Of a DNA stretch of 64,000 bases, positions 33,457 to 41,909 are shown in pieces. The notes beneath the pieces are model-generated. The model worked only from the letters and a program-made list of their open reading frames with translations, was not told the DNA's origin and made no database searches. The stretch's first letter is position 1, and each line of letters opens with the position of its first letter. A program made the position numbers and the translations under genes. The stretch is from assembly GCA_013299105.1 (NCBI GenBank), contig JAAFJY010000036.1, positions 1-64,000 of the forward strand, written 5' to 3'. Source of the stretch: Chitinophagales bacterium. Lineage in GTDB: Bacteria; Bacteroidota; Bacteroidia; Chitinophagales; Saprospiraceae.

Positions 33457-33975
33457 ATGGTTGACCAATCTTTTCTTCAGTTTTTTCTGACTGAATTTCG
33501 CCGTCGCTTGTACGACGAGTCGATGATACGCATTGAAAAATGCTTGGCTTTACTCAACGAATCGGAGGTTTGGTACCGTCCCAATGACAATTCAAATAGC
33601 ATTGGCAACCTTATTTTGCACCTCTGCGGCAATGCGCAGCAGTACATTGTAGCTGGTTTGGGTGAGGCCCTTGACCAGCGTAACCGCCAAAGTGAATTTG
33701 ACGAACGAGGCCCCATTTCCAAGGCTGAACTGTGGCAAAAAGTAGTGAATTTGAAAGAAAGAATCGAGGTGGTGTTGCAAAACTTACAAACCACCGATTT
33801 AGAACGACCTGTCCTAGTGCAGGGTTTTCAGGAAACTGGCTTGAGCATTTTGGTGCATGTGGTCGAGCATTTTTCTTACCACACGGGCCAAATCACCTAC
33901 ATCGTCAAGGCTGCAAAGGACCTGCAAACCAATTATTATGCGGGGTTTGATTTGAACAGTACGGTTCAGGGGTAA
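33457..33975 (+). CDS. DinB superfamily (DUF1572-like) protein
   Basis: 172 residues forming a predicted four-helix bundle. The metal-binding His pattern of the DinB/YfiT superfamily is visible: one His in IGNLILHLCGNAQQYI (about residue 53) and two in HVVEHFSYHTGQI (about 129-137). NSIGNLxLHLxGN is the DUF1572 wording. Members include thiol transferases and uncharacterised stress proteins; the reaction is unknown. It shares a transcript with ilvA, from which it is separated only by a repeat tract, and ends at a bidirectional terminator. Confidence 0.82.
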   Translation: MVDQSFLQFFLTEFRRRLYDESMIRIEKCLALLNESEVWYRPNDNSNSIGNLILHLCGNAQQYIVAGLGEALDQRNRQSEFDERGPISKAELWQKVVNLKERIEVVLQNLQTTDLERPVLVQGFQETGLSILVHVVEHFSYHTGQITYIVKAAKDLQTNYYAGFDLNSTVQG

Positions 33976-33980
33976 AAAAC

Positions 33981-34011
33981 AAAAAGGGTGGCCATTTTGA
34001 CCACCCTTTTT
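33981..34011. terminator. Bidirectional terminator
   Basis: GGGTGG (33986-33991) pairs with CCACCC (34001-34006), with A5 on the left and T5 on the right. It serves the DinB-like gene (plus) and the DUF5723 gene (minus), which converge here. Confidence 0.85.
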
Positions 34012-34019
34012 GCTGTGTC

Positions 34020-36389
34020 TCAATTCTCTTTCACCAAATGCTTGGCTTTTACATAACCAGTTTCGCCGCGGAAACGGATCATCCACCATTCAGGATTGGA
34101 TTTGTCGAGTAACTCCACGCGGAAACCAGGGTTGATCTTCAGCAAAGTAGCTGCACTTTCATCGGCTTCACTCAACAAATTGCAGGCCGAAACAATGGTG
34201 AATACACCTTGTGATTTCAAGTTCGAGGCATTTGGTATGGGATTGGGCTTGGCAGGTTCAGATGAAACCTTGTTTGAAGTAGGCGATCCTGTATTGCTTG
34301 GTTGCGTGCTTGGCGCGAACGGGGTAGCGCTGGGCTGATCGCTAAAAGGCTCAGGAGTAGCAGTTTTTGCTTTATCAGGGGCAGTACTTTGCAATTCGCT
34401 TACTTGGGGTTTGTCAATAGCCACCGGTTCTGGATCAGCCACGCCGGTAGGCAAGTAAAAATCCTGTACTACTTCAGAAACACCTTGCATGTTTTGGCTC
34501 AAAATCATGGCTTCCACAGAGCGATAACCGTGTTTACGCACCACAATTTTGTAATTTTTGTTTCGATCAAGTACCAGGTTAATGCTTTCGCTGGGGTTGG
34601 AGCGGATGAAGGCCATGCGGTCTTTTCCTTCTTTCATTTCAAAAACCTCAATCACAGTACCTCTTAGTTGCTCCTTACTTTCCTTCACAAAGGCGGAACC
34701 GTGCAAGTTTACATTGGGGCGTAAGGTTGCGGCAATGGCTTCTGGAGTACTTGGATTTGACAATTTGCGGGCTTTCGGATCAGGCATCTCATCGGCGGGG
34801 CGATTGGGTTTGCTGTTTGTTTTATTTCTTGTATCAGAATCAGGCTCTTTGGGCTCGATCTTTGATTTGGCTGGTTTTTCGGCTACTAAAACAGAATCTT
34901 TTTGCACTTTTTGCGCATCAGCGAGGGCTTTTTCTGCCTGCATCTTTTCCTGCTTGGCTTTTTCTTCTTCGCTGAGGTCTTTTTTGGATTGCCCAGGCCC
35001 TCTGCCGAAAGTGAAATTGATACCAGAATGTATTTGGAAGCGAATCGTTCCAGAGTTGCCAAACAAACCTAAGACATTGTCAGTAACGGCAAAAACCTGC
35101 ACGGGGCCGGCTTGAGAGACCAGGCCATAGCCCAGTTTAATTTTTTCGCCCGCTGCTTTTGACACATTGAGCGAGGTTTGTAAGCCCCGACCCGCTCTAA
35201 AAGTGGCTTGGGCCGAATAAGCTGCCGTGGTATTGCCATTGATGGTGAGGGTATTTACCAAAACTCCAGCGGAGAATTTTCTGCCCAACAAAAAATTACC
35301 ACCGAAATAAGCATTCATGGGCAGAGAAGTGACCAATTCACCAGCGGTTTCATTCTTTTCAGGTTTGGTTGCGAACTCAATCAAGCCACTGACCGCTTTG
35401 TCGGCTGCATTTTTGTCTTCGAGCGAAAAGGCCAGATACTTGGTGCGGTAGCTGTAGTTTTGCACGCCAGAGCCCCAAGTGATTTTGCCAAAATTGACAA
35501 AGCTGGCCAAGAGCTCAATGTTTTTAGTCGGTCGGAACTGCACTCCAGCGTCAAAACCGAGGCCATTGTTGCCGCTGCCCAACAAGTAATTGCCTACACT
35601 GCCGCCATCAAAAGCATTTTGGATGCCTGCAAGGGTCATAGACAATTCACCTTCAATGCCCAGAATGCCTTGGCTAAGGTCGCCAACGATTTCCAAGCCT
35701 TTGTTTTCGGTGATGACCCGACCGATGCCCGACAGGGCTTTGACCCTTGCACCCACCGAAAGTTTCTGAGGAACTACGTCAACAGTCATACCCAAACCAT
35801 AAGTACGGAAATGATTCAAAGACAAACCTAGATCGTCGGCTGAATTGCTGATCGGAAAACGGCGTGGGCCCGCGTAGAAGCTGTCCACAGTCATTTTTTG
35901 GGCTCTTAGGGCTGTTTCAAACAAGGTATTTGCAAAGGTTGCCTGCCCATGAATGTTTTCAGTCGAAGTGATGTTGAAATAAAACTTTCGTACCCGAAAC
36001 CCTAGGTCGAGGATATTGGTGTTGAAGTCGAAATTGATGGTGTTTTTGGGGCTCAACAAGCTTAGAGTTTGGGAAAAATCACGCTCAAAAAACTCTTCCG
36101 GTTTGTTGGGATCGGTAGGTACATCGATGATGTTGCGGAGATTTTTAAGTTGAAATCCACTCAAGCCTACGCCAAAATTGAAGTTGCTGATCAGCGGCAA
36201 GCCCAAATGAAAACTGCGATCAGGCATCCGACCCACATTCAACTGATACGCCAATGGGGTATTGGACATGTTGTACAAGGTCATATTGCGCTGGGCACTC
36301 ATGGGCAAGTACAGTGCGCAAGCAAATAGCAGGGCAAAAATGAAGCGAATCATGGCCTTGGCCAAGTTGCGGGACGCTGTTTTTCTCAT
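34020..36389 (-). CDS. DUF5723-type outer-membrane protein with C-terminal SH3 domain
   Basis: 789 residues (an ATG at 36353 directly before the signal peptide MIRFIFALLFACALYLPMSA is equally likely). Residues about 35-490 are a predicted beta-barrel of the DUF5723 kind (MTLYNMSNTPLAYQLNVGRM, FHLGLPLISNFNFGVGLSGF, and barrel strands ending in SGINFTFGRGPG). Then comes a charged helical, proline-poor linker (about 495-575: KKDLSEEEKAKQEKMQAEKA), a small beta-sandwich (about 590-660: RGTVIEVFEMKEGKDRM, YKIVVRKHGYRS) like the domains attached to OmpA/PorE proteins, a Pro/Ser/Thr-rich spacer (about 675-720) and a bacterial SH3 domain (about 725-789: WWMIRFRGETGYVKAKHLV). I infer a barrel that reaches peptidoglycan or surface glycans through the SH3 end. 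Function unknown. Confidence 0.78.
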   Translation of the reverse strand: MRKTASRNLAKAMIRFIFALLFACALYLPMSAQRNMTLYNMSNTPLAYQLNVGRMPDRSFHLGLPLISNFNFGVGLSGFQLKNLRNIIDVPTDPNKPEEFFERDFSQTLSLLSPKNTINFDFNTNILDLGFRVRKFYFNITSTENIHGQATFANTLFETALRAQKMTVDSFYAGPRRFPISNSADDLGLSLNHFRTYGLGMTVDVVPQKLSVGARVKALSGIGRVITENKGLEIVGDLSQGILGIEGELSMTLAGIQNAFDGGSVGNYLLGSGNNGLGFDAGVQFRPTKNIELLASFVNFGKITWGSGVQNYSYRTKYLAFSLEDKNAADKAVSGLIEFATKPEKNETAGELVTSLPMNAYFGGNFLLGRKFSAGVLVNTLTINGNTTAAYSAQATFRAGRGLQTSLNVSKAAGEKIKLGYGLVSQAGPVQVFAVTDNVLGLFGNSGTIRFQIHSGINFTFGRGPGQSKKDLSEEEKAKQEKMQAEKALADAQKVQKDSVLVAEKPAKSKIEPKEPDSDTRNKTNSKPNRPADEMPDPKARKLSNPSTPEAIAATLRPNVNLHGSAFVKESKEQLRGTVIEVFEMKEGKDRMAFIRSNPSESINLVLDRNKNYKIVVRKHGYRSVEAMILSQNMQGVSEVVQDFYLPTGVADPEPVAIDKPQVSELQSTAPDKAKTATPEPFSDQPSATPFAPSTQPSNTGSPTSNKVSSEPAKPNPIPNASNLKSQGVFTIVSACNLLSEADESAATLLKINPGFRVELLDKSNPEWWMIRFRGETGYVKAKHLVKEN

Positions 36390-36684
36390 TGTTAGTATGT
36401 ATGTTTGTCGAAACAGAGGTTTTTGGAAAAAGTCGGGAAAACGCTAGCATTGTTTAGGAGACCTCAACAAGCAGTAGTACCATTACAAGGACTCAAGGAT
36501 AAAGCCATGATGAGCAGGAAATCCGAGCCAAAATTTGAATTTGTGAAGGTCGATCGAGGTAAAAAAGAAGCAATCTCAAAGCCTGTGTCAGGAAGTTGTG
36601 CATTAGACTTTTGCAAGCGCTAGCAAAAATAGTAAATTTATTGAATTGCAAGCTGAAGACGGTTTTTTGTGCAGCTCGATGTAC

Positions 36685-36791
36685 AAAACAAAAAAGGTGA
36701 ACCAAAACGGTTCACCCCAGTACCAGTAAGCAACAAAGAGGGGTTCAACTACCCCTGTATCTTGACACAAAATTATGTTTCTTGCGAAGAG
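36685..36791 (-). ncRNA. Candidate small RNA, about 107 nt
   Basis: On the minus strand a -7 box TAAATTTG (36805-36798) is followed by about 75 bases with a hairpin AGGGG/CCCCT (36756-36739) and then a strong terminator, GGTGAACC (36716-36709) / GGTTCACC (36703-36696) with an interrupted T-run to about 36684. The next minus-strand gene starts only at 36389, beyond the terminator. No open frame with codon-like composition fits inside. A -33 box is not evident. It could be a free small RNA, or the 5' leader of the DUF5723 gene with early termination. Confidence 0.45.
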
Positions 36792-36835
36792 ATGATGCAA
36801 ATTTAGTCCTGCGATCAGCTCTAATGGTGGAAAAG

Positions 36836-37124
36836 TTATTCACACTAAGTGGAAAACGTTTGTAAAATACTGATAGTCAAAGATGATCTGCTGTTAATAA
36901 CCTGAATTTGAATGTTAATAACTGTGAGTAAAAATGATGAAAATGTTGAAAACTTTTTGACTTATCCACAAGAAAGTGGTTTTTGGGCTTTTTTGGAGTA
37001 TTGATGTGGATAACTTTTTAATCGACTTTTTAGGCCAAATTCTTTTGAAGCAAGCATTTTACCGACTTATTTGGCCTATCAGTCGACAAAAGTGGAAAAA
37101 TATGTGAACAAAAGCTGTGAATAC
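36836..37124. other. Candidate replication origin: cluster of DnaA boxes
   Basis: Three perfect matches to TTATNCACA lie within about 180 bases: TTATTCACA (36836-36844), TTATCCACA (36962-36970) and its inverse TGTGGATAA (37005-37013). Three more have one mismatch: TGTGAGTAA (36923), TGTGAACAA (37103) and TGTGAATAC (37116). The intervening DNA is strongly AT-rich (GTTAATAACCTGAATTTGAA and GTTAATAACTG) as expected for an unwinding element, and a 10-base inverted repeat TAGGCCAAAT / ATTTGGCCTA is at 37031-37040 / 37069-37078. Genes left of the region run mostly leftward. dnaA itself is not here, which is common in Bacteroidota. Confidence 0.6.
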
Positions 37125-37190
37125 ATATTTTGTGGGCGGTTCATTGGTTAACCCAACATTTACGCAAGCCACATCCGTCTGTACCATATC

Positions 37191-39608
37191 ATGAAGCATC
37201 GCTACTTTAAATTTTTACTGCTGCTGTGTGTACTCAGCCTTTTCATGGCTGATCTTAGCGCGCAGGGCAATCGGCCTCAGTTTTTCACCATTTATGGCAC
37301 CATCGGCGATTCCATCAGTGGCGAGCCCTTGGATGGCGCAGCGGTTTTTATTCCTGAAAAGAAAATTGGGACTTATACTGACAAAAAAGGCTTTTATGCC
37401 ATTAGTGTACCGCCGGGTGATTTTACCATTCGCATCAGTTTGTTGGGCTATAACGCAAAAAGCTTGCCGATCAAAGTCGATCAGAACAAGATATTAGACG
37501 CTGTAATCATCAAAGACCAAAAGTTTTTGGAAGAGGTAACAGTCACCAGTTCCCGCCCGGAGGAAAACATCAAAAGTACCGAAAGTGGGGTGTCAAAGTT
37601 GAGTATTCGCAGCATCCGCAAAATCCCGGCATTTATGGGTGAAATTGATGTAGTGCGCTCTTTGCAAATGTTGCCAGGGGTGAGTTCGGTGGGAGAAGGT
37701 ACCACGGGCATCAATGTACGTGGAGGTAGCATCGACCAAAATTTGGTGTTGATGGATGATGCACCTGTTTATAACAGTTCGCATTTATTTGGTTTCTTCA
37801 GTGTTTTCAATCCTGATGCGGTGCGCGATGTGACCCTTTACCGTGGAGGGATTTCGGCACAATTCGCAGGCCGTACTTCCGCGGTTTTGGATGTAAAGCT
37901 TAAAGATCCCGACCTTGACAAACGCTCAATTTATGGGGGGATAGGCCTGGTGTCCAATCGTTTTGGCATCGAAATGCCCCTGATCAAGAACAAATTGGCC
38001 ATTTCATTGGCTGGCCGGGGCTCTTTCAATGATTTTTTGTTCAAACTCGGCCCGCGTTCCATCGAGAATACAGTAGCTAATTTTTATGACCTTACAGGTA
38101 AAGTGTTGTTCAAGCCCAGTGAAAAAACCCGCTTGACTTACACTGGTTATTACAGCTACGATGTGTTCAAATTGCCCTCTGATTCGCTGAGTAGTGTAGA
38201 TGTGAACGCCAGCTCTTCGACCTTCAAGTACCGGACATTTAACCAGACCCTGCGTTTCAACTGGTTTTTAAAAGATAAAACTTCGCTGACCTTTAGCGCG
38301 GTACAAAGCCGCTACCTGGCCAATACTGCGGCCCAGGATTCCTCCATTGCATTTGACATGGATTCTGGCATTCGCCTGCGTTCGCTCAAAGGGCGGTATT
38401 TTTCCGAAACGGATAAAAACAGCTTTTCTTTTGGGGCAGAAGCGAATAGTTATGTGATAACCCCTAACCAATTGGTGCCGGGTCCTTTTTCTAACCTGAG
38501 GCCCATCACTATTCAAGAAGAATTTGCACGAGAACTAGGGGTTTTTATAGAGGATGAGTGGAAACTAAGCAAGCGTTTTTCCATGTTGGCGGGCTTGCGC
38601 TTTTCTTATTTCCAACGCCTTGGGCCAGACACCATTTTCACCTATCGTGAAAATGCGATTCGCAGGGATGAAAATGTAAGTGAAACCACACTCATTGATA
38701 AAGGGGAAAGCAGTCAAAATTATAGTGGTGTGGAGCCTCGACTTTCGCTCAAATACGAACTAAACGACAACACCTCACTGAAAATGAGCTACAATCGGAT
38801 GCGACAATACATTCAGCTCATTTCCAACACTACCGCAGCTTTACCTACCGCTCGTTGGGGCAGCAGCGACCGCAACATCAATCCACAAGTGGCAGACCAG
38901 GTTACCTTGGGTTTTTTCAAAAACATCAAGGACAACAAATGGGAAACCTCTGCTGAAGTATATTACAAACTGACTGAGGGTTTTCCTGATTACAAAGACC
39001 TCGCTGATTTGCAATTTTCACGCAACCTGGAGCAGGAAGTCATCCAAGGCCAGGGCAAAGCGTATGGTTTGGAGCTGATGCTGCGCAAAAACACGGGTTT
39101 TCTCACGGGCTGGTTGAGTTATACGTTCGCCCGTACCTTGATTAAGGTGGACGAGCGTTTTGAACCCATTCACAATTATGCAGGAGCCTGGTATCCCGCC
39201 AATTATGATAAACCTCACACCGTAAACGCGATGATGAATTACCGCATGTCGCGTACCGTTACTTTTTCTGCAAATTTTACATACAGCACGGGCCGCCCTG
39301 GTACTTTCCCAGCTGGGAAATTTGAAGTAAATGGCAACATAGTACCCATTTTCCCTGACCGAAACTTGCAACGCATACCAGATTATCATCGCCTTGACTT
39401 GGCCTTGATCATCGATCCCAACCCGGATCGCGTCAAAAAAATCCAAGGTAGTTGGATCATCAGTATCTACAATGTGTACAGCCGCAACAACGCCTATTCG
39501 ATCTTTTTTGACCTGAATCCTGCGTTGCAAACCAATTCTTATAAACTGGCCATTTTTGGCTCGGTGTTCCCATCGCTGACTTATAATTTTAAAATTGGTG
39601 GGCGATGA
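37191..39608 (+). CDS. TonB-dependent receptor with carboxypeptidase-like N-terminal domain
   Basis: 805 residues. Signal peptide (MKHRYFKFLLLLCVLSLFMADLSA), carboxypeptidase-like domain (about 33-110: FTIYGTIGDSISGEPLDGAA, DKKGFYAISVPPG), plug (about 118-235: EVTVTSSRPEENIKSTESG, GINVRGGSIDQNLVLMDDAP, FSVFNPDAVRDVTLYRGG) and a barrel ending in LTYNFKIGG. It is a clear paralog of the receptor at 1.7-4.1 kb, sharing plug phrases such as SSHLFGFFSVFNPDAV. Its stop codon overlaps the start of the first of four DUF4249 genes (ATGA), so receptor and lipoproteins are translationally coupled. Substrate unknown. Confidence 0.93.
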   Translation: MKHRYFKFLLLLCVLSLFMADLSAQGNRPQFFTIYGTIGDSISGEPLDGAAVFIPEKKIGTYTDKKGFYAISVPPGDFTIRISLLGYNAKSLPIKVDQNKILDAVIIKDQKFLEEVTVTSSRPEENIKSTESGVSKLSIRSIRKIPAFMGEIDVVRSLQMLPGVSSVGEGTTGINVRGGSIDQNLVLMDDAPVYNSSHLFGFFSVFNPDAVRDVTLYRGGISAQFAGRTSAVLDVKLKDPDLDKRSIYGGIGLVSNRFGIEMPLIKNKLAISLAGRGSFNDFLFKLGPRSIENTVANFYDLTGKVLFKPSEKTRLTYTGYYSYDVFKLPSDSLSSVDVNASSSTFKYRTFNQTLRFNWFLKDKTSLTFSAVQSRYLANTAAQDSSIAFDMDSGIRLRSLKGRYFSETDKNSFSFGAEANSYVITPNQLVPGPFSNLRPITIQEEFARELGVFIEDEWKLSKRFSMLAGLRFSYFQRLGPDTIFTYRENAIRRDENVSETTLIDKGESSQNYSGVEPRLSLKYELNDNTSLKMSYNRMRQYIQLISNTTAALPTARWGSSDRNINPQVADQVTLGFFKNIKDNKWETSAEVYYKLTEGFPDYKDLADLQFSRNLEQEVIQGQGKAYGLELMLRKNTGFLTGWLSYTFARTLIKVDERFEPIHNYAGAWYPANYDKPHTVNAMMNYRMSRTVTFSANFTYSTGRPGTFPAGKFEVNGNIVPIFPDRNLQRIPDYHRLDLALIIDPNPDRVKKIQGSWIISIYNVYSRNNAYSIFFDLNPALQTNSYKLAIFGSVFPSLTYNFKIGGR

Positions 39609-40684
39609 AAATAAAATCGGCCCTGGGATGGGGATTCCTTTTGTTTTTGAGCTTGATCGGCTGCATCCAGCCCTATGAAGCTGAAGTAGCTGAGCCTTCA
39701 AAAGGCATTGCGGTATTGGCCACATTGACCAATATCCCTAAAGAGCAAAGGATCGAAATTCGCACCCTGGCCGAGTTCAACACCATTGCCCTGAACTTGG
39801 CGGTGCGCAATGCCCAGGTTTGGATCAGCGATGCTGACAACAAGCGCCACGAGTTTTCTGAAAGTGGCCCAATTGGAGTTTATGGACCAGTTGACCCCAA
39901 TTTTGTGGGTAAAATTGGCCAAACTTACGTATTGCACATCAAAACTGCTGATGGCCGCGAATACCAATCGCAAACTGAGACCATGAAAGCCGTAGCACCA
40001 GTAGAAAAGGTCTATGCTGAGCCAAAAATCATCAATCAGGTGCCTTTTGGTGAGATTTTGACGGGTTTTGATGTGATGATCGACGCCCAAGACCCGCTTG
40101 AGGAGGGAAATTACTATCGCTGGACCTGGACCCACTACTACAATACACCTTATTGTGAGATCTATTATGGCACGCCATTTGGTCAAAACCAGGCTGGTTT
40201 CATTGGAATTCCCTGCTGTGAGCAGCCTTGTTGGCTCATTGAGCGTTGTTTGCAAAACTGTACCAACATTGGCAGCGATGCATTCATCAACGGAAAAAAA
40301 ATCTCCAGGCGTTTCATCACCACGATACCTTATTGCTTTGAGGATTATTACATCGAAGTGCAGCAACGGTCTATTACCCGAGAAGCTTATGATTTTTGGA
40401 ATTCAGTGGTCACTTTGTCCAAAAATACAGGCAGCATGTTCGATGTGGCTCCCTCCAAGGTCAGGGGCAATCTGGTTTGTGTGAGCGACCCAGAGGAATT
40501 GGTCCAGGGCTTTTTTGAAGTGTCAGCAGTGCAAGAGATTGGCACTTTTGTGAAGCGAAACCCGGGAAGTGCACAAGCCATATTGAACTGCCCGCCTGCG
40601 GTAAGTGCCGACCCTCTGACCTGTGTACCATGCTCAGAATCGAATATCCGCACCAAGGCTAAACCCAAATTTTGGAACCGTTAG
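39605..40684 (+). CDS. DUF4249 lipoprotein, cysteine-rich, array member 1
   Basis: 359 residues. Lipoprotein signal with lipobox LSLIGC, then IQPYEAEVAEPSKG. Immunoglobulin-like N-terminal half (VLATLTNIPKEQRIEIRTLA, VWISDADNKRHEF), then NYYRWTW and the cysteine motif CCxxPCxxxxxCxxNCxN (PCCEQPCWLIERCLQNCTN), YYIEVQQRS, and a C-terminal CVPC ... KPKFW. Ten cysteines besides the lipobox are conserved in all four array members, enough for five disulfides. Start overlaps the receptor stop by four bases (ATGA). Probably a surface or periplasmic partner of the receptor. Confidence 0.88.
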   Translation: MKIKSALGWGFLLFLSLIGCIQPYEAEVAEPSKGIAVLATLTNIPKEQRIEIRTLAEFNTIALNLAVRNAQVWISDADNKRHEFSESGPIGVYGPVDPNFVGKIGQTYVLHIKTADGREYQSQTETMKAVAPVEKVYAEPKIINQVPFGEILTGFDVMIDAQDPLEEGNYYRWTWTHYYNTPYCEIYYGTPFGQNQAGFIGIPCCEQPCWLIERCLQNCTNIGSDAFINGKKISRRFITTIPYCFEDYYIEVQQRSITREAYDFWNSVVTLSKNTGSMFDVAPSKVRGNLVCVSDPEELVQGFFEVSAVQEIGTFVKRNPGSAQAILNCPPAVSADPLTCVPCSESNIRTKAKPKFWNR

Positions 40685-40712
40685 TGCTAAATTTTTACCA
40701 ACAAACAAACCA

Positions 40713-41801
40713 ATGCTACAACGCTTTTTGAATTTTACCTTTTTATTGGGCTTGTTGCTAAGTTTGAGTACTTGCATCAGCCCTTTCCAGGCCGATGTTC
40801 CCCAATCGGTAGGTGGCCTGTTTGTGCAAAGCAGCATTACCACCAAAAAGGGCTTGCAATTGATCCAGTTGACCCGCCCTTCAGTGTTTGAAACCAAGTC
40901 CATTACTGTGGCCGTGCGCAATGCCAAAGTATGGGTGAGTGACAAAGATGGACAACGCTTCGATTTCAAGGAAGACACCGTCAATCGGGGCTTTTACCTC
41001 CCCATTAACCCTGAATTTGTGGCGATAGTGGGCAAAACCTACCGCTTACACATCAATACTGCCGAAAACGAATCTTATCAGTCTGATCCAGAAACCATTA
41101 CTCCAGTAGCACCGATTGATCGCATTTATACCGAGCAGCGCTTTGTGAATGACCCCGTGCAAGGGCGGGTATTAGATGGCTACAACGTATTATTGGATAC
41201 TCAAGACCCTGCTCAAACCGGCAATTATTACCGTTGGTCTTGGCTGCATTTCAACGACATTAGCTTTTGTAGGGTGCGCTACCGCATTCCACTTTTTCGG
41301 CGAGAACCAGAATTCATTAGCGATCCTTGTTGTGACCGCCCTTGTTGGGATGTTGAGGCATGCACCAAAAACTGTGTGAACGTAATGTCGGATCGCCTGG
41401 TCAATGGTAAAAAAATCAGTCGGCAGTTCATTAGTTCGATTGTACATTGCAACAAGGACTATTACATCGAAGTACAACAACGATCCATCTCACAAGGGGC
41501 TTATGACTACTTGCGCACCGTGGACCAATTGTCCGCGAACTCAGGATCAGTATTCGACGTAGCCCCCTCGGCGATCCGGGGCAATATCCGTAGTTTGAGT
41601 AATCCCGAAGAAAAAGTCTATGGCTATTTTGAAGCCTCGGATGTAGCCGAGGTAGGGGTTTATATCAATCGCAGCAACATCAACGTGCCTGCTTTGCAAC
41701 GTTGCACTCCACCGCCAATTTTTGTGGAGCCACTGGATTGTTACCCTTGTATCGAAAGTGCATTTCGTACCAAGGTGAAGCCTAAGTTCTGGACGAAATA
41801 A
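40713..41801 (+). CDS. DUF4249 lipoprotein, cysteine-rich, array member 2
   Basis: 362 residues from the ATG at 40713 (MLQRFLNFTFLLGLLLSLSTC); a longer frame from 40623 would overlap member 1 and is rejected. Lipobox LSTC, then ISPFQADVPQ. Same architecture as member 1: VWVSDKDGQRFDF, GNYYRWSW, PCCDRPCWDVEACTKNCVN, YYIEVQQRS, FDVAPSAIRGNI, CYPC and KPKFW. The chain between the second and third motifs differs most from its neighbours (FCRVRYRIPLFRREPEFISD). 28 bases after member 1. Confidence 0.88.
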   Translation: MLQRFLNFTFLLGLLLSLSTCISPFQADVPQSVGGLFVQSSITTKKGLQLIQLTRPSVFETKSITVAVRNAKVWVSDKDGQRFDFKEDTVNRGFYLPINPEFVAIVGKTYRLHINTAENESYQSDPETITPVAPIDRIYTEQRFVNDPVQGRVLDGYNVLLDTQDPAQTGNYYRWSWLHFNDISFCRVRYRIPLFRREPEFISDPCCDRPCWDVEACTKNCVNVMSDRLVNGKKISRQFISSIVHCNKDYYIEVQQRSISQGAYDYLRTVDQLSANSGSVFDVAPSAIRGNIRSLSNPEEKVYGYFEASDVAEVGVYINRSNINVPALQRCTPPPIFVEPLDCYPCIESAFRTKVKPKFWTK

Positions 41802-41909
41802 GCTGCGATAACTGCTTTTTTGCTTTTTAAGTTGATGCTTGCATGATGCTTAAACAATTCATTTACCAGTTTGTTGTGCTGTAATTGCTCACCTGGCTCA
41901 CTGCTTGCC

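Larger units (their letters stand above)
36390..37190. other. 800-base gene-free block
   Basis: Contains the candidate small RNA and the DnaA-box cluster. Between 36400 and 36680 only short frames with no recognisable protein are present. The block separates a leftward gene (DUF5723) from a rightward gene (TonB receptor). Confidence 0.6.

Noticed and set aside
36405-36623. 72-codon plus-strand frame
   Set aside because: No recognisable domain, and it sits in the gene-free block; could be a decayed gene but there is no support.
36603-36800. 65-codon minus-strand frame
   Set aside because: It contains the terminator hairpin of the candidate small RNA and has no protein-like features.
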